Source of the DNA: Solilutibacter silvestris | GTDB lineage: Bacteria; Pseudomonadota; Gammaproteobacteria; Xanthomonadales; Xanthomonadaceae | DNA length: 64,000 bases | Direction of reading: 5' to 3' | Assembly (NCBI RefSeq): GCF_002895945.1 | Contig: NZ_NPZB01000001.1 | Span: 1,441,501 to 1,505,500, forward strand | Shown here: positions 1-11,028 of the stretch, in pieces | How positions within the stretch are numbered: the stretch's first letter is position 1 | Layout: each line of letters opens with the position of its first letter | Translations under genes and position numbers: made by a program | The notes under the pieces: generated by a model | Databases searched by the model: none | What the model was told of the DNA's origin: nothing | The model's input: the letters and a program-made list of their open reading frames with translations, nothing else

Positions 1-565
<565 letters not shown>

Positions 566-567
566 GG

Positions 568-921
568 ATGAACGACCGCCGCGCCGTATTCATCGCCATC
601 GTGCTGCTGCTGGGCCTATTGGCGTGGCTGCAGTACCGCTGGTGGTTCGGTCGCGGTGGCCATCGCGACGTGGTGGTGTTGCAGCATCGTGTGGAAGCGC
701 AGGTCTCCGACAACGCCACGCGCCAGCAGCGCAATGATGCGCTGGCCGCGGAAGTGCATGATCTCAAGGATCCGGCATCCGGCGGTGCGGCCGTGGAAGA
801 ACGTGCGCGCAACGAACTCGGCATGGTCAAGCCCGGCGAAACCTTCTATCGCGTGGTGAACGATCCCAATGCCGCGCGCCCCAAGCCGCAGGAACCGTCG
901 AAGCCCCAGGACAAGCAATGA
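568..921 (+). CDS. ftsB: Cell division protein FtsB
   Basis: FtsB is a small bitopic divisome protein that forms a complex with FtsL and FtsQ. The 117-residue product has a short cytoplasmic N-terminus, one membrane segment at about residues 6-22 (VFIAIVLLLGLLAWLQY), then a periplasmic heptad-like region and the conserved segment VEERARNELGMVKPGETFY typical of FtsB/DivIC. A Pro/Lys-rich tail follows. The ATG at 568 is 2 bases after the eno stop. The gene overlaps ispD by 4 bases (ATGA), which suggests translational coupling. FtsB next to ispD is a widespread gammaproteobacterial order. Confidence 0.93.
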   Translation: MNDRRAVFIAIVLLLGLLAWLQYRWWFGRGGHRDVVVLQHRVEAQVSDNATRQQRNDALAAEVHDLKDPASGGAAVEERARNELGMVKPGETFYRVVNDPNAARPKPQEPSKPQDKQ

Positions 922-1634
922 ACATGGAACGTCATTGGTGCGTGGTCCCCGCCGCAGGCACCGGGCAGCGGTTCGGTGGCGTGGTGCCGAAGCAGTATCT
1001 GCAAGTCGCCGGGCGCACCATCCTGCGGCATACGCTGGACGCGTTGCTTGGTCATCCGCTGATCGCCGGCGTGGTGGTGGTGCTGGCCGCGGGCGATCCG
1101 CACTGGCCGGACGAGGCCGACGCGCATGGCAAGCCTGCTTTTGACAAACCCGTCCTCACTGCGATCGGTGGCGACAGCCGCGCGGCGTCGGTGTTGTCCG
1201 GGCTTGAACGCTTGCCGGCGGATGTGGGCGACGCCGATCTGGTGCTGGTCCACGATGCCGCGCGTCCGAACCTGGCGCTGTCCGATCTCGATGCACTGAT
1301 CGCGGCAGTACGCGCGAATCCGCAACAGGGCGGCATCCTTGGCGCGCCGGTGCGCGACACCTTGAAGCGTGCGGGTGAAAAACGTTCGATCGCGGCGACC
1401 GAAGCGCGCGAGCAGTTGTGGCGCGCGTTTACCCCGCAGATGTTCGCGCGCGGGGCGTTGTCGTCGGCGTTGCGCAGTGTGCGTTCGAAGGGCGAGGCGA
1501 TCACCGACGAGGCGATGGCGATGGAATTGCAGGGCGCGCATCCGCTGCTGGTGGAAGGGCGCGAGGACAACCTCAAGATCACCACGCCCGCCGATCTCGT
1601 CCACTTCGAATTCCTGCTGGGGCGACGCGCATGA
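918..1634 (+). CDS. ispD: 2-C-methyl-D-erythritol 4-phosphate cytidylyltransferase
   Basis: IspD attaches CMP to MEP in the non-mevalonate isoprenoid pathway. The 238-residue protein begins with the nucleotide-binding loop [13 protein letters not shown] (about residues 9-21), followed by [13 protein letters not shown] and the conserved [11 protein letters not shown]. The C-terminal [12 protein letters not shown] motif is also present. Length is normal for the family. It overlaps ftsB upstream and ispF downstream by 4 bases each, so the MEP-pathway genes are translated as a coupled set. Confidence 0.96.
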   Translation: MNMERHWCVVPAAGTGQRFGGVVPKQYLQVAGRTILRHTLDALLGHPLIAGVVVVLAAGDPHWPDEADAHGKPAFDKPVLTAIGGDSRAASVLSGLERLPADVGDADLVLVHDAARPNLALSDLDALIAAVRANPQQGGILGAPVRDTLKRAGEKRSIAATEAREQLWRAFTPQMFARGALSSALRSVRSKGEAITDEAMAMELQGAHPLLVEGREDNLKITTPADLVHFEFLLGRRA

Positions 1635-2110
1635 ACCTGCGCATCGGCCACGGCTTCGATGTCCATGCTTTCGGCGATGGCGATCACGTCATGCTGGGTG
1701 GCGTGCGTGTCCCGCATGTGCGCGGTGTGGTTGCGCATAGTGACGGCGACGTGGTGCTGCATGCGCTGTGCGACGCGCTGCTCGGTGCGCTGGCGCTGGG
1801 GGACATTGGCCAGCATTTCCCGCCATCGGACATGCGCTGGAAGGACGCGAACAGCATCGACTTCCTGCGTCATTGCCATGCGCTGGTCCGCGAGCATGGC
1901 TGGATGCTCGGCAATGCCGACATCACCGTGTTGTGCGAACGACCGAAAGTCGGGCCGCATGCACAGGCGATGCGCGAAACCATCGCGATCGCCTGCGGTG
2001 TCGCGGTCGACGCCATCAGCGTCAAGGCCACCACCACGGAAAAATTGGGCTTCACTGGCCGCGAGGAAGGCATCGCCGCCGAAGCGGTGTGCCTGCTGGT
2101 GCGGGAATGA
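1631..2110 (+). CDS. ispF: 2-C-methyl-D-erythritol 2,4-cyclodiphosphate synthase
   Basis: IspF cyclises CDP-ME-2-phosphate to MEcPP. The 159-residue protein has the zinc-ligand motif GHGFDVHAF (D10, H12) at its N-terminus, the [19 protein letters not shown] block and the C-terminal [19 protein letters not shown] signature. The start ATG at 1631 lies in the end of ispD (ATGA). The stop overlaps the truD start in the same way. A complete and ordinary family member. Confidence 0.97.
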   Translation: MNLRIGHGFDVHAFGDGDHVMLGGVRVPHVRGVVAHSDGDVVLHALCDALLGALALGDIGQHFPPSDMRWKDANSIDFLRHCHALVREHGWMLGNADITVLCERPKVGPHAQAMRETIAIACGVAVDAISVKATTTEKLGFTGREEGIAAEAVCLLVRE

Positions 2111-3135
2111 CCGTGCTGCCGCGTGCGCACGGCGAGGCCGTGCTGTCGGCGCGCACCCGCACCACGCCGGATGATTTCCGCGTCGACGAGATCGATGCCT
2201 TCGTCGCCAGCGGAGAGGGCGAACACCTGCTGCTGACCATCGAGAAACGCGGCCTCACCACCGCCGAGGCTGTGCGTCGTGTCGCGGCGTGGGCCGGCGT
2301 TGCGGAATCGGCGATCGGCCACGCCGGATTGAAGGATCGCCACGCGGTGACGCGGCAACGCCTGAGCGTGTGGCTGCCGGGACGCGAGGCGCCCGACCCA
2401 TCAGCACTGGACAGCGACGCGCTGCGGATCGTCGAGTCGCATCGTCATTCACGCAAGCTCCCGCGTGGCGCGCTGGCGGGCAATCGTTTCCAGCTGGTGC
2501 TGCGCGAAGTGATCGGCGAGCGCGAACACATCGAGACACGATTGCAGGCCATCGCCGACCGTGGCGTTCCCAACTATTTCGGCGAACAGCGCTTCGGTCG
2601 CCATGGCGACAACGTGGCGCAGGCGCTGGCGATGTTCGCGGGTCGGCGGGTGAAACGCGAGGAGCGTTCGCTGCTGCTGTCGGCGGTGCGTTCGGAATTG
2701 TTCAACCGCGTGCTGGCGCGACGCGTGAACGATGGGAGCTGGAATCGCGCGCTGGATGGCGATGTCTTCATGCTGTCCGGCAGCCACAGTGTGTTCGGGC
2801 CGGAGGCGCTGGACGATCGCACCCGCGAACGCATCGCCGCGTTCGATATCGATCCCACCGGACCTCTGTGGGGGCGCGGTGCGTTGCGCACCACGGAGAC
2901 GGTGCTCGCGCTCGAAACCGATGCCATCTCCGGCGATGACGTGCCGGCATTGCGCGATGGACTGGAACGCGCCGGGATGAAGCAGGAGCGTCGTGCCTTG
3001 CGCCTGCGTGCAACAGGGCTGCAGTGGCGGTGGCTGCAGGATGATGCGCTGGAACTCGTGTTCGAACTGCCGTCGGGCAGCTATGCCACCTCGATACTGA
3101 CGGAACTGGGCGACGTGACCGACGCGATGCGTTGA
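2107..3135 (+). CDS. truD: tRNA pseudouridine(13) synthase TruD
   Basis: TruD isomerises uridine 13 of tRNA-Glu to pseudouridine. The 342-residue product carries the catalytic motif [14 protein letters not shown] with the nucleophilic Asp at residue 77, then [10 protein letters not shown] and the C-terminal [16 protein letters not shown] block. The ATG at 2107 overlaps the ispF stop. The gene ends 5 bases from the convergent Smr-domain gene. In E. coli truD is directly followed by surE; here one opposite-strand gene is inserted between them. Confidence 0.95.
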   Translation: MTVLPRAHGEAVLSARTRTTPDDFRVDEIDAFVASGEGEHLLLTIEKRGLTTAEAVRRVAAWAGVAESAIGHAGLKDRHAVTRQRLSVWLPGREAPDPSALDSDALRIVESHRHSRKLPRGALAGNRFQLVLREVIGEREHIETRLQAIADRGVPNYFGEQRFGRHGDNVAQALAMFAGRRVKREERSLLLSAVRSELFNRVLARRVNDGSWNRALDGDVFMLSGSHSVFGPEALDDRTRERIAAFDIDPTGPLWGRGALRTTETVLALETDAISGDDVPALRDGLERAGMKQERRALRLRATGLQWRWLQDDALELVFELPSGSYATSILTELGDVTDAMR

Positions 3136-3139
3136 GACG

Positions 3140-3664
3140 TCAGCGGTGCTTCAACAACACCAATACCGCGCCGGTGCCGCCCTGCGCCGGCGGTGCGGAA
3201 TGGAAGGCGAGCACGTCGGCACGCTGGCGCAACATGCGATCGACCAGGTTCTTGATCACCGGCAAGCCTCCGGAGTTGCGGCCCTTGCCGTGGATGATGC
3301 GCACGCAACCGGTTCCCGCGGCGATGGCTTCGCGCAGGAATTCGCGCAGCAGCGATTCCGCAACGGCGACAGTGAGTCCGTGCAGGTCGAGCTCGTCGCG
3401 TGCGGCATATTCGCCCTTGCGCAGCCGCGCCAGTACGCGCGGTGGCACTTCGTCGCGGCGATGGCTGGAGACGTCGCCGGGATCGAGCAGCGGATCGTGC
3501 ATGGCATGGCGGAATTCCGACCAGGCCGCGCGTTCATCGGCTTCGCGCATGCGCGCCCGCGGCCGTGGCGCCGGCTTGCGCGGCGCTTCCGGTTGCGTGG
3601 CGAGCGGCCGCACCGGGCCGATCGCGGACCGGAACAGTTCGGAATCGTCCTCGGGTTCGCTCAT
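3140..3664 (-). CDS. Smr-domain protein
   Basis: A 174-residue protein whose C-terminal half is an Smr (small MutS-related) domain: [15 protein letters not shown] at about residues 92-106 and the [10 protein letters not shown] loop at about 139-148. Smr domains are nucleic-acid-binding or nicking modules. The N-terminal half is charged and Pro/Arg-rich. It lies between truD and surE on the opposite strand, convergent to truD and divergent from surE. Stand-alone Smr proteins (YdaL/SmrA/SmrB type) act in RNA or DNA processing; which activity this one has cannot be told from sequence alone. Confidence 0.88.
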   Translation of the reverse strand: MSEPEDDSELFRSAIGPVRPLATQPEAPRKPAPRPRARMREADERAAWSEFRHAMHDPLLDPGDVSSHRRDEVPPRVLARLRKGEYAARDELDLHGLTVAVAESLLREFLREAIAAGTGCVRIIHGKGRNSGGLPVIKNLVDRMLRQRADVLAFHSAPPAQGGTGAVLVLLKHR

Positions 3665-3711
3665 GCCACCAGCTTACATTCGTTATCATGATGCTTTACG
3701 ACGGACGACAC

Positions 3712-4488
3712 ATGCGGATCCTGGTCAGCAACGATGATGGTGTGGACGCGCCGGGCATTGCCGCCCTGGCTGCGGCGTTGCGTGAAGCCGGGCACGAAGT
3801 GATGGTGGTCGCCCCCGACCGCGATCGCAGCGGCGCCAGCAATTCGCTGACGCTCGATATGCCGATCCGCGTCGTGCAACAGGATGAACGCACCTGGCGC
3901 GTGTATGGCACGCCCACCGATTGCGTTCATCTCGCCTTGACCGGCATGTTCGCCGGCCGGCGCGAGCCCGACATCGTCGTCTCCGGCATCAACAATTCGG
4001 CCAACCTCGGCGATGACGTCATCTATTCCGGCACGGTGTCGGCGGCGATGGAGGGGCGTTTCCTTGGCCTGCCTGCGGTTGCGGTGTCCTGCGTCGCGCG
4101 CGACCATGCGCCGCGGCATTTCGAGACATCCGCGCGTGCGGCGGTGGAGATCGTCGCGCGCCTTGCGCATCATCCCTTGCCGGCCGACACCATCCTCAAC
4201 GTCAACGTGCCCGATGTGCCATGGGACGAATTGCGCGGCTTCGAAGCGACGCGCCTCGGCAATCGTCATCGCGCCGAGAGCTGCATTCCCGCGCACGATC
4301 CGCGCGGCCGCGATTTCTACTGGATCGGTCCCGCCGGCAGCGAGCAGGATGCCGGCCCCGGCACCGACTTCGATGCACTGCACCGTGGCGCGGTGTCGAT
4401 CACGCCGATCCACGTCGACCTCACCCGCTACAGCGCGCTGGAACAGGTGGCGCAGTGGGTGACCGGACTGGGGCGCCCCGCGGCATGA
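3712..4488 (+). CDS. surE: 5'/3'-nucleotidase SurE
   Basis: SurE is a metal-dependent phosphatase of nucleoside monophosphates linked to stationary-phase survival. The 258-residue protein starts [16 protein letters not shown], with metal ligands D8 and D9, followed by [11 protein letters not shown] and [21 protein letters not shown] chose the ATG at 3712 because [10 protein letters not shown] is the canonical SurE start; two in-frame ATGs lie 21-24 bases upstream. The stop overlaps pcm by 4 bases. The order surE-pcm-yqaA-nlpD matches other proteobacteria. Confidence 0.96.
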   Translation: MRILVSNDDGVDAPGIAALAAALREAGHEVMVVAPDRDRSGASNSLTLDMPIRVVQQDERTWRVYGTPTDCVHLALTGMFAGRREPDIVVSGINNSANLGDDVIYSGTVSAAMEGRFLGLPAVAVSCVARDHAPRHFETSARAAVEIVARLAHHPLPADTILNVNVPDVPWDELRGFEATRLGNRHRAESCIPAHDPRGRDFYWIGPAGSEQDAGPGTDFDALHRGAVSITPIHVDLTRYSALEQVAQWVTGLGRPAA

Positions 4489-5171
4489 TCGCGCGCCTGC
4501 GCCTCGACCCCGGCACCACCGGCATCGGCATGACCTCGCAGCGCGTGCGCGATCGCCTGATCGAGCGCCTGCGCGAGCAGGGCATCCGCGACGAACGCGT
4601 GCTCGCGGCGATCCGCAACGTGCCGCGCCACGTCTTCATGGACGAAGCGCTGGCGCAACGCGCCTACGAGGACAGCGCGTTCCCGATCGGCCATGGCCAG
4701 ACCATCTCGCAGCCGTGGGTGGTGGCGCGAATGACCGAATTGGTGCTCGATGCGCCGCGGCTACCGCAGAAGGTATTGGAAGTCGGCACCGGTTCCGGCT
4801 ACCAGGCCGCGATCCTGGCGTCGCTGGGATTGCAGGTGCACACGGTGGAACGCATCGGTGCATTGCTGCGTGGTGCACGCAAGGTGTTGCGCGGACTTGG
4901 CTACAACGTACGCAGCAAGCACGATGACGGTCGCGCGGGATGGGCGGAACACGCGCCATTCGATGCCATCGTGGTGACTGCGGGTGCGGCGGCGCTGGAA
5001 CCGGCATTGCTCGATCAACTTGCGATCGGCGGAACACTGGTGGCCCCGGTGGGCGCGGGCACCACGCAGACATTGTTGCGCGTGCGTCGTGAAGACGATG
5101 GTCAGCTGCAACAGGACATGCTGGAGCCGGTCGTGTTCGTGCCGCTGCTCGCCGGAGTTGTTGACGGATGA
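4485..5171 (+). CDS. pcm: Protein-L-isoaspartate O-methyltransferase
   Basis: Pcm uses SAM to methylate isoaspartyl residues and so starts the repair of aged proteins. The 228-residue product contains [17 protein letters not shown], the SAM-binding motif [14 protein letters not shown] and the [10 protein letters not shown] segment. In the loop after the SAM site the sequence is HDDGRAGW, where most family members have GDGSxGW. The start ATG overlaps the surE stop (ATGA), and the stop overlaps the yqaA start, indicating one coupled operon. Confidence 0.95.
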   Translation: MIARLRLDPGTTGIGMTSQRVRDRLIERLREQGIRDERVLAAIRNVPRHVFMDEALAQRAYEDSAFPIGHGQTISQPWVVARMTELVLDAPRLPQKVLEVGTGSGYQAAILASLGLQVHTVERIGALLRGARKVLRGLGYNVRSKHDDGRAGWAEHAPFDAIVVTAGAAALEPALLDQLAIGGTLVAPVGAGTTQTLLRVRREDDGQLQQDMLEPVVFVPLLAGVVDG

Positions 5172-5788
5172 AGTTGAAATTGTTTGCCCCGCTCTACGAG
5201 CGCGCGATCCGCTGGGCCGCGAGCCCGCATGCGCCGTGGTTGCTGTTCGCGCTCAGCATCGCCGAGGCGGTGTTCTTCCCGATCATGCCGGAGATCATGC
5301 TGGCGCCGATGGCGTTGGCGCAGCCGAAGCGTGCGTTCCGCTACGCCGGCATCAGCCTTGCCGGATCATTGGTCGGTGCGGTGATCGGCTACTGGCTGGG
5401 CGAACATGCGTGGGAGCTGGTGAAACCGCTGCTCGCCGAATTGCACATGGTCGACAAGATCGACGCCGGCATCGCCACCATTCGCGCCAAGATGGTCGAA
5501 TCGCCGTGGGGCGTGTTCTGGTTCCTGGTGCTCGGCGGTTTCATGCCGATTCCGATGAAGGTCTTCACCTGGGCGTCCGGCATCGTCGGCGTGCCGTGGC
5601 TGCAATACCTGTTGGCGATGACGGTCGGCCGCGGCAAGCGCGTGTTCCTGCTCGCACTCGCCATCCGCATTGGCGGCGAACGCGCCGAACGCGCGCTGCA
5701 TCGCTGGATCGAACCAGTCGGCTGGATCGCGACGGTGCTGATCGCAGTGCTGGTCGGCTATCTCTACTTCAAATCGCGAGGCGCATGA
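5168..5788 (+). CDS. YqaA family membrane protein (DedA-like)
   Basis: A 206-residue integral membrane protein of the YqaA/VTT (DedA-related) family. Visible are hydrophobic segments at about 24-50, 60-78, 112-140 and 180-200, plus the family motifs [15 protein letters not shown] and [16 protein letters not shown]. Members are thought to be lipid-related transporters or scramblases, but the substrate of YqaA is not settled. It sits between pcm and nlpD with ATGA overlaps, its usual xanthomonad position. Confidence 0.88.
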   Translation: MKLKLFAPLYERAIRWAASPHAPWLLFALSIAEAVFFPIMPEIMLAPMALAQPKRAFRYAGISLAGSLVGAVIGYWLGEHAWELVKPLLAELHMVDKIDAGIATIRAKMVESPWGVFWFLVLGGFMPIPMKVFTWASGIVGVPWLQYLLAMTVGRGKRVFLLALAIRIGGERAERALHRWIEPVGWIATVLIAVLVGYLYFKSRGA

Positions 5789-6627
5789 TGACCAAGACGC
5801 GGCTTCCCCTGATTCTGGTCGTGCCGGCCTTGCTGGCCGCGTGCACCACCGCGCGCGTGGTGGAATATCCGTCGAATCGGGCACCTTCGACGTCCTCGCG
5901 CACCACCGCTGCGCCGATGCCGCCAGCGACACAGACGCCGGTGACGACGACCGAGAGAGTGTCGACGCCGAAATACGGCGCGACCTACGAAGTGCAGAAG
6001 GGCGACACGATCTATCACATCGCCACCACCAACGGCATCACGCCGCTGGATCTGGCGCTGTGGAATGACGTTCCGCCGCCCTACATCATCCATCCCGGCC
6101 AGCGCGTGCGCCTGTATCCGCGCAACGGTCGTGCGCCGCCACCGCCGCCGAGTGCCGTCGCAGCCGCACCAACGCCGAAACCAGCCACGCCGACACCATC
6201 ATCGTCGACAACGAATCCGACACCACCACCTGCAGCCACGCATCCGACCGCGGGCAACCTGTCATGGCGCTGGCCCACCGATGGCCAGGTGATCAGTACC
6301 TATCTGGCGGGCGAACCGACGCGACAAGGCCTCGACATCACCGGCAGCGCCGGGCAGCCGGTGCGCGCCGCCGCCGATGGCGCGGTGGTGTATTCCGGCG
6401 CCGGACTGGTGGGTTACGGCGAACTCATCATCATCAAGCACAGCGGTGGCTGGCTGTCGGCATACGGCCACAATCGCAAGCGCATGGTCAGCGAGGGCCA
6501 GAAGGTGAGTGCGGGGCAGCAGATCGCCGAGATGGGCCGTACCGCCGCGCCGCGCGACATGCTGCATTTCGAGATCCGTTTCGACGGCAAGCCGGTCGAT
6601 CCGCAGTTGTACCTGCCGAAGAAATAA
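5788..6627 (+). CDS. nlpD: Murein hydrolase activator NlpD (LysM + degenerate LytM)
   Basis: An outer-membrane lipoprotein that activates septal amidases (AmiC type) during cell separation. It has a lipobox (LLAAC, Cys at about residue 19), a LysM domain (YEVQKGDTIYHIATTNGI, about 66-115), a long Pro/Thr linker and a C-terminal M23/LytM domain. The LytM site is degenerate: RQGLDITG replaces the HxxxD zinc motif of active M23 peptidases, as expected for a non-catalytic activator. An ATG at 5785 overlaps the yqaA stop, but the GAGG at 5778-5781 is better spaced for 5788. No rpoS follows. Confidence 0.92.
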   Translation: MTKTRLPLILVVPALLAACTTARVVEYPSNRAPSTSSRTTAAPMPPATQTPVTTTERVSTPKYGATYEVQKGDTIYHIATTNGITPLDLALWNDVPPPYIIHPGQRVRLYPRNGRAPPPPPSAVAAAPTPKPATPTPSSSTTNPTPPPAATHPTAGNLSWRWPTDGQVISTYLAGEPTRQGLDITGSAGQPVRAAADGAVVYSGAGLVGYGELIIIKHSGGWLSAYGHNRKRMVSEGQKVSAGQQIAEMGRTAAPRDMLHFEIRFDGKPVDPQLYLPKK

Positions 6628-6636
6628 CGCCCTGGA

Positions 6637-7011
6637 TCAACCGGGCAACACGAACGCCGCAACCACCTTGCGGCCTTCGCCGGCCAGCACGTTGTAAGTA
6701 CGCGCGCAGGCGGCGTTGGTCATCGGTTCAAGACCGATGCCACGGCCCAGTACCGCAGCCATCACGCTGGCAGGCGGGAACGATTGCCGCTCACCGGTGC
6801 CCAGCAGGATCACGTCCGGCTTCAGGTCGAACAGTGGGGCCAAGGTGTCTTCCGTCAGCATCGCCAGCGCGGATACCGGCCACGCAGTGACGAGACGTTG
6901 CGGCGAGACGATGCAGCTGGCGGTCAGTGTCTGGTCGTTGACCAGCACGCGCTGGCCATCGGCGCCGCGCAGCACGTAATCGAAATCGGGACGTTCCTGG
7001 ATCAATTCCAT
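6637..7011 (-). CDS. Mth938-like domain protein (DUF498)
   Basis: A 124-residue conserved protein of the Mth938/NDUFAF3 superfamily. The motif [15 protein letters not shown] and the segment [26 protein letters not shown] are typical. The family has no established bacterial function; a eukaryotic relative is a complex I assembly factor. It lies convergent to nlpD, in the place where rpoS follows nlpD in enterobacteria, and probably shares transcripts with the upstream yhbY. Confidence 0.85.
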   Translation of the reverse strand: MELIQERPDFDYVLRGADGQRVLVNDQTLTASCIVSPQRLVTAWPVSALAMLTEDTLAPLFDLKPDVILLGTGERQSFPPASVMAAVLGRGIGLEPMTNAACARTYNVLAGEGRKVVAAFVLPG

Positions 7012-7033
7012 GGCGGATCAATTCCCGCTGTCG

Positions 7034-7339
7034 TCAAGCCCGCGGCAGCACGATCCGCCGCTTCTCCTGTGCCGCTCGGTACAACACCGCGACATGGCCG
7101 ATCCGCTGCACCAGGGCGCTGCGGGTGCCGGCGACCAGTTCGTCGATCACCGCGTCGCGCGCGTCGCGATCGTCACCACCGACCTTCACCTTCACCAGTT
7201 CGTGCTGTTCCAGCCCGGCATCCAATTCGGCCAGGAAGGCCGGGGTCAGGCCCTTTCCGCCCAGTTGCAGCAAGGGTTTGAGGTCATGGGCCACGCCGCG
7301 CAGGAAGCGGATCTGGGTCGGGGTGAGGGCGGTGGACAT
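7034..7339 (-). CDS. yhbY: YhbY family CRM-domain RNA-binding protein
   Basis: A 101-residue CRM-domain protein associated with pre-50S ribosomal particles in E. coli. The family pattern is visible: [20 protein letters not shown], the GxxG-like [24 protein letters not shown] and a C-terminal strand ending [12 protein letters not shown] chose the ATG at 7339 (MSTALTPTQ); the frame is open further upstream but that region overlaps rlmE. It is divergent from rlmE, the same arrangement as yhbY-rlmE in E. coli. Confidence 0.93.
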   Translation of the reverse strand: MSTALTPTQIRFLRGVAHDLKPLLQLGGKGLTPAFLAELDAGLEQHELVKVKVGGDDRDARDAVIDELVAGTRSALVQRIGHVAVLYRAAQEKRRIVLPRA

Positions 7340-7408
7340 GCAGATGCGAAGGGGATTGCGGGATCGACAAGGTATCATGCCGGCTGGATCGGCCAGTTGC
7401 CCATCACC

Positions 7409-8044
7409 ATGGCCACGCGCAGTAAAAGCAGCCAACGCTGGCTGAAGGAACATTTCTCCGACCCCTACGTCAAACGCGCGCAGGCCGAGGGCTTGCGCTC
7501 GCGCGCGGCGTTCAAGCTGGAGGAGCTGGTCGAACGCGACCGCCTGCTGCGTCCCGGCATGGTGGTGGTCGATCTCGGCGCGGCCCCGGGCGGCTGGTCG
7601 CAGTGGGCGCGGCAGGCGCTGGGCGACAGCGGCCGGGTGATCGCCAGCGACATCCTGGAGATGCCCGGGCTGGCCGGCGTCGAGTTCCTTCATGGCGATT
7701 TCAGGGAAGACAGTGTCCTATCGCAGTTGGTGACGATGTTGAACGGAGCCGAGGTCGACCTTGTGCTCTCCGACATGGCCCCCAATATGAGTGGTGTGGA
7801 TGCGGTGGATCTGGCGCGGGCGATGCATCTGGCGGAATTGGCGATGGAGTTCGCCGACCTCCACCTGCGGGCCGGCGGCGATTTCCTGATCAAGCTGTTC
7901 CAGGGCGTGGGGTTCGACGACTACGTACGCGAGTTGCGCAAGCGCTACGACAAGGTGTCGATCCGCAAGCCCGCGGCCTCGCGCCGACGTTCCAATGAAG
8001 TGTATGCCCTGGCGCAAGGAAGACGCGCCCGGGCCAAGGTATAG
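7409..8044 (+). CDS. rlmE: 23S rRNA 2'-O-ribose U2552 methyltransferase
   Basis: RlmE (FtsJ/RrmJ) methylates U2552 in the A-loop of 23S rRNA. The 211-residue protein shows [11 protein letters not shown] (catalytic Lys region), the SAM site [26 protein letters not shown] and the [13 protein letters not shown] segment holding the second catalytic Lys. The ATG at 7409 gives the expected [16 protein letters not shown] start. ftsH follows 38 bases downstream, as in E. coli. Confidence 0.96.
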   Translation: MATRSKSSQRWLKEHFSDPYVKRAQAEGLRSRAAFKLEELVERDRLLRPGMVVVDLGAAPGGWSQWARQALGDSGRVIASDILEMPGLAGVEFLHGDFREDSVLSQLVTMLNGAEVDLVLSDMAPNMSGVDAVDLARAMHLAELAMEFADLHLRAGGDFLIKLFQGVGFDDYVRELRKRYDKVSIRKPAASRRRSNEVYALAQGRRARAKV

Positions 8045-8082
8045 AGTGTCGCAATGGCGCGGGTGACCGCGCGGAGAACCGA

Positions 8083-9978
8083 ATGAACAACCTGGTCAAA
8101 AACCTTTTGCTGTGGGCCGCCGTGCTGATCGTGGTCATGGTGGTCTTCCAGGGCTTCAGTCCGAAGCTCGGTGGCAGTCCGCGCGCGCTCACCTACGACC
8201 AGTTCGTGCAGCAGGTGCAGTCCGACAAGATCGCCAAGGTCGAGATCAGCGATGACGGCACCACCATCAACGCCGAGGGCAAGGACGCCGCCAAGTTCAC
8301 CACCCAGAAGCCGGAAGACAAGGATCTGATCAACGACCTGCTCAACCACAAGGTCGAGATCAAGCAGGAAGCGCCGTCGAGTGGCCGCAACCTGCTGATC
8401 GCGCTGCTGGTGAACGTGCTGCCGATGGCGCTGTTCATCGGCATCTGGATCTACATGATGAAACAGATGCAGCAAGGCGGGAAAGGCGCGATGTCGTTCG
8501 GCAAGTCGCGCGCGCGCCTGCTCAACGAAGACCAGACCAAGGTCACCTTCGCCGATGTCGCCGGCTGCGACGAGGCCAAGGAAGAAGTGTCGGAACTGGT
8601 CGATTTCCTGCGCGATCCCTCCCGGTTCCAGAAGCTCGGCGGCAAGATCCCGCGCGGCGTGCTGATGGTCGGCCCACCGGGCACCGGCAAGACGCTGCTG
8701 GCCAAGGCCATCGCCGGCGAAGCCCGGGTGCCGTTCTTCAGCATCTCCGGCTCCGATTTCGTCGAGATGTTCGTCGGCGTTGGCGCCAGCCGCGTGCGCG
8801 ACATGTTCGAGCAGGCGAAGAAGAACGCGCCGTGCATCATCTTCATCGATGAAATCGACGCCGTCGGCCGCCATCGTGGTTCCGGCATGGGCGGTGGCCA
8901 CGACGAGCGCGAACAGACGCTCAACCAGATGCTGGTCGAGATGGATGGCTTCGAGGGTGGCGAAGGGGTGATCGTGATCGCCGCGACCAATCGTCCCGAC
9001 GTGCTCGACAAGGCGTTGCTGCGCCCGGGCCGTTTCGATCGCCAGGTGATGGTCGGACTGCCCGACATCAAGGGTCGCGAGCAGATCCTGCGCGTGCACA
9101 TGCGCAAGGTGCCGCTGGGCGATGACGTCCGTCCCGACGTGCTGGCGCGTGGCACGCCCGGCTTCTCAGGCGCCGATCTTGCCAACCTGGTCAACGAAGC
9201 CGCGCTGTTCGCCGCCCGCCGCAACAAGCAGCAGGTGGAGATGCAGGATTTCGAGGACGCCAAGGACAAGATCTACATGGGTCCCGAGCGCCGCAGCATG
9301 GTGATGCGCGAGGACGAGCGTCGCAACACGGCGTATCACGAGTCTGGCCACGCGGTCGTGGCGATGACGCTGCCGAAGGCCGATCCGGTGCACAAGGTGA
9401 CGATCATGCCGCGCGGTTGGGCGCTGGGCGTGACCTGGCAGTTGCCGGAACACGACCAGTTGAGCAATTACCGCGAGAAGATGCTCGGGGAAATCTCGAT
9501 CCTGTTCGGCGGCCGCATCGCCGAGGAACTTTTCAGTGGCGATATGTCGACCGGCGCCTCGAACGATTTCGAACGCGCGACCAAGCTGGCGCGCGGCATG
9601 GTGACGAAGTACGGCATGTCCGACGAACTCGGCACCATGGTCTACGCCGATGACGATGCCGGCTTCGGCGTCCACAACAAGACGATTTCCGAAGCGACGC
9701 AGCAGAAGGTCGATGCCGAGATCCGTCGCATCCTCGACGTGCAATACGACGTTGCCCGCAATATCCTCGAAGACAAGCGCGAGATCGTCGAAGCGATGGT
9801 CGCCGCGCTGCTGGAATGGGAAACCATCGACGCCGAGCAGGTCAAGGCGATCATGGAAGGGCGCACGCCGAATCCGCCGGCCGGTTGGGTCGACAAGGGC
9901 AGCCGCATCGACGGCGGCAAGGGTGGCGATTCCACCAAGCCAGCACCTGCGATCGGCGGGCCCGCGGAACAGACCTGA
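8083..9978 (+). CDS. ftsH: ATP-dependent zinc metalloprotease FtsH
   Basis: FtsH is a membrane-anchored AAA+ protease that degrades membrane and regulatory proteins. The 631-residue product has an N-terminal membrane segment (about 5-22), a periplasmic domain, a second membrane segment (about 105-125), Walker A GPPGTGKT near residue 197, Walker [12 protein letters not shown], the SRH region [18 protein letters not shown] and the zinc site HESGH near 419. A terminator follows at 10005-10034. The HflK/HflC regulators of FtsH are encoded about 10 kb downstream. Confidence 0.98.
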   Translation: MNNLVKNLLLWAAVLIVVMVVFQGFSPKLGGSPRALTYDQFVQQVQSDKIAKVEISDDGTTINAEGKDAAKFTTQKPEDKDLINDLLNHKVEIKQEAPSSGRNLLIALLVNVLPMALFIGIWIYMMKQMQQGGKGAMSFGKSRARLLNEDQTKVTFADVAGCDEAKEEVSELVDFLRDPSRFQKLGGKIPRGVLMVGPPGTGKTLLAKAIAGEARVPFFSISGSDFVEMFVGVGASRVRDMFEQAKKNAPCIIFIDEIDAVGRHRGSGMGGGHDEREQTLNQMLVEMDGFEGGEGVIVIAATNRPDVLDKALLRPGRFDRQVMVGLPDIKGREQILRVHMRKVPLGDDVRPDVLARGTPGFSGADLANLVNEAALFAARRNKQQVEMQDFEDAKDKIYMGPERRSMVMREDERRNTAYHESGHAVVAMTLPKADPVHKVTIMPRGWALGVTWQLPEHDQLSNYREKMLGEISILFGGRIAEELFSGDMSTGASNDFERATKLARGMVTKYGMSDELGTMVYADDDAGFGVHNKTISEATQQKVDAEIRRILDVQYDVARNILEDKREIVEAMVAALLEWETIDAEQVKAIMEGRTPNPPAGWVDKGSRIDGGKGGDSTKPAPAIGGPAEQT

Positions 9979-10004
9979 TCCCCGCGCATTGCCAGTGATG
10001 GATC

Positions 10005-10034
10005 AAAAGGCCAGACTCGCGTCTGGCCTTTTTG
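10005..10034 (+). terminator. Rho-independent terminator after ftsH
   Basis: A perfect 12-bp stem (10005-10016 pairing with 10021-10032) closes a TCGC loop; the stem is AAAAGGCCAGAC and runs into a short T-tract. It separates ftsH from folP, so folP needs its own promoter or read-through. Confidence 0.85.
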
Positions 10035-10048
10035 TTGATTCGTCTGCC

Positions 10049-10948
10049 ATGTTCGACACCACGCCGATACTCGATTGCGCCGGACGCATCCTCAAGCTCG
10101 ACCGCGTGCGGGTGATGGGCATCGTCAATGTCACCCCGGATTCGTTTTCCGACGGTGGCGATCATTTCGCTGCCGATGCGGCGATCGCGCATGGCTTGAA
10201 GCTGGCGGAGGAGGGCGCGGACATCCTTGATGTCGGTGGCGAATCGACGCGCCCCGGCGCTGCCGATGTCCCGCTGGACGAAGAACTGCGGCGCGTGATC
10301 CCCGTGATCGAAGCCTTGGCGAAACAGACGACGTTGCCGATCAGCATCGACACGTCGAAACCGGAAGTGATGCGCGCAGCGGTCGCTGCCGGCGCCGGCA
10401 TGATCAATGACGTATATGCATTGCGACGCGAGGGTGCGCTCGATGCCGCAGCGGAACTTGGCGTGCCAGTGGTGCTGATGCACATGCTGGGCGAACCGCG
10501 TTCGATGCAGGATGACCCGCGCTACGACGACGTGGTCGCCGAGGTCCATCGTTTCCTCGCCGAACGCATCTTCGCCTGCGAGATGGCGCGCGTCGAGCGC
10601 AAGCGGATCGTCGTCGATCCCGGTTTCGGTTTCGGCAAGACGCTCGATCACAACCTGCAATTGCTGGCGCAGTTGCAACGGCTCACCGATCTTGGCGTGC
10701 CGGTGCTGGCCGGAATGTCGCGCAAGCACACCATCGGCAAGCTGACCGGGCGCCAAGCACCGGCTGATCGCGTGCATGGGTCGGTGGCCGCGCATGTGAT
10801 CGCTGCCCAGCGTGGCGCCCGCATCATCCGCGCACACGACGTCGCCGCCACCGTCGACGCGCTCAAGGTCTGGGAAGCGGTGGCTGTGGTGCCCATGCCG
10901 CGCGTGGCCGCAGCGCCTCCTGCCATCCAATGGCCCGACGACGCCTGA
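10049..10948 (+). CDS. folP: Dihydropteroate synthase
   Basis: FolP condenses p-aminobenzoate with 6-hydroxymethyl-dihydropterin pyrophosphate in folate synthesis and is the sulfonamide target. The 299-residue protein has MGIVNVTPDSFSDGG, LDVGGESTRPGA, the SIDTSKPEVM strand, VVDPGFGFGKT and the C-terminal GSVAAHVIAAQRGARIIRAHD. I chose the ATG at 10049 (MFDTTPILDCAG); an in-frame ATG further upstream lies in the ftsH terminator region. Downstream glmM, the usual E. coli neighbour, is absent. Confidence 0.96.
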   Translation: MFDTTPILDCAGRILKLDRVRVMGIVNVTPDSFSDGGDHFAADAAIAHGLKLAEEGADILDVGGESTRPGAADVPLDEELRRVIPVIEALAKQTTLPISIDTSKPEVMRAAVAAGAGMINDVYALRREGALDAAAELGVPVVLMHMLGEPRSMQDDPRYDDVVAEVHRFLAERIFACEMARVERKRIVVDPGFGFGKTLDHNLQLLAQLQRLTDLGVPVLAGMSRKHTIGKLTGRQAPADRVHGSVAAHVIAAQRGARIIRAHDVAATVDALKVWEAVAVVPMPRVAAAPPAIQWPDDA

Positions 10949-11028
10949 TCGAACCGGTTTCACACCCCCTTGTCGGAATCTTAACAACCGCGTAGCTTCC
11001 GGGGTTGGCATTCAGGATTCCCTCTCCG

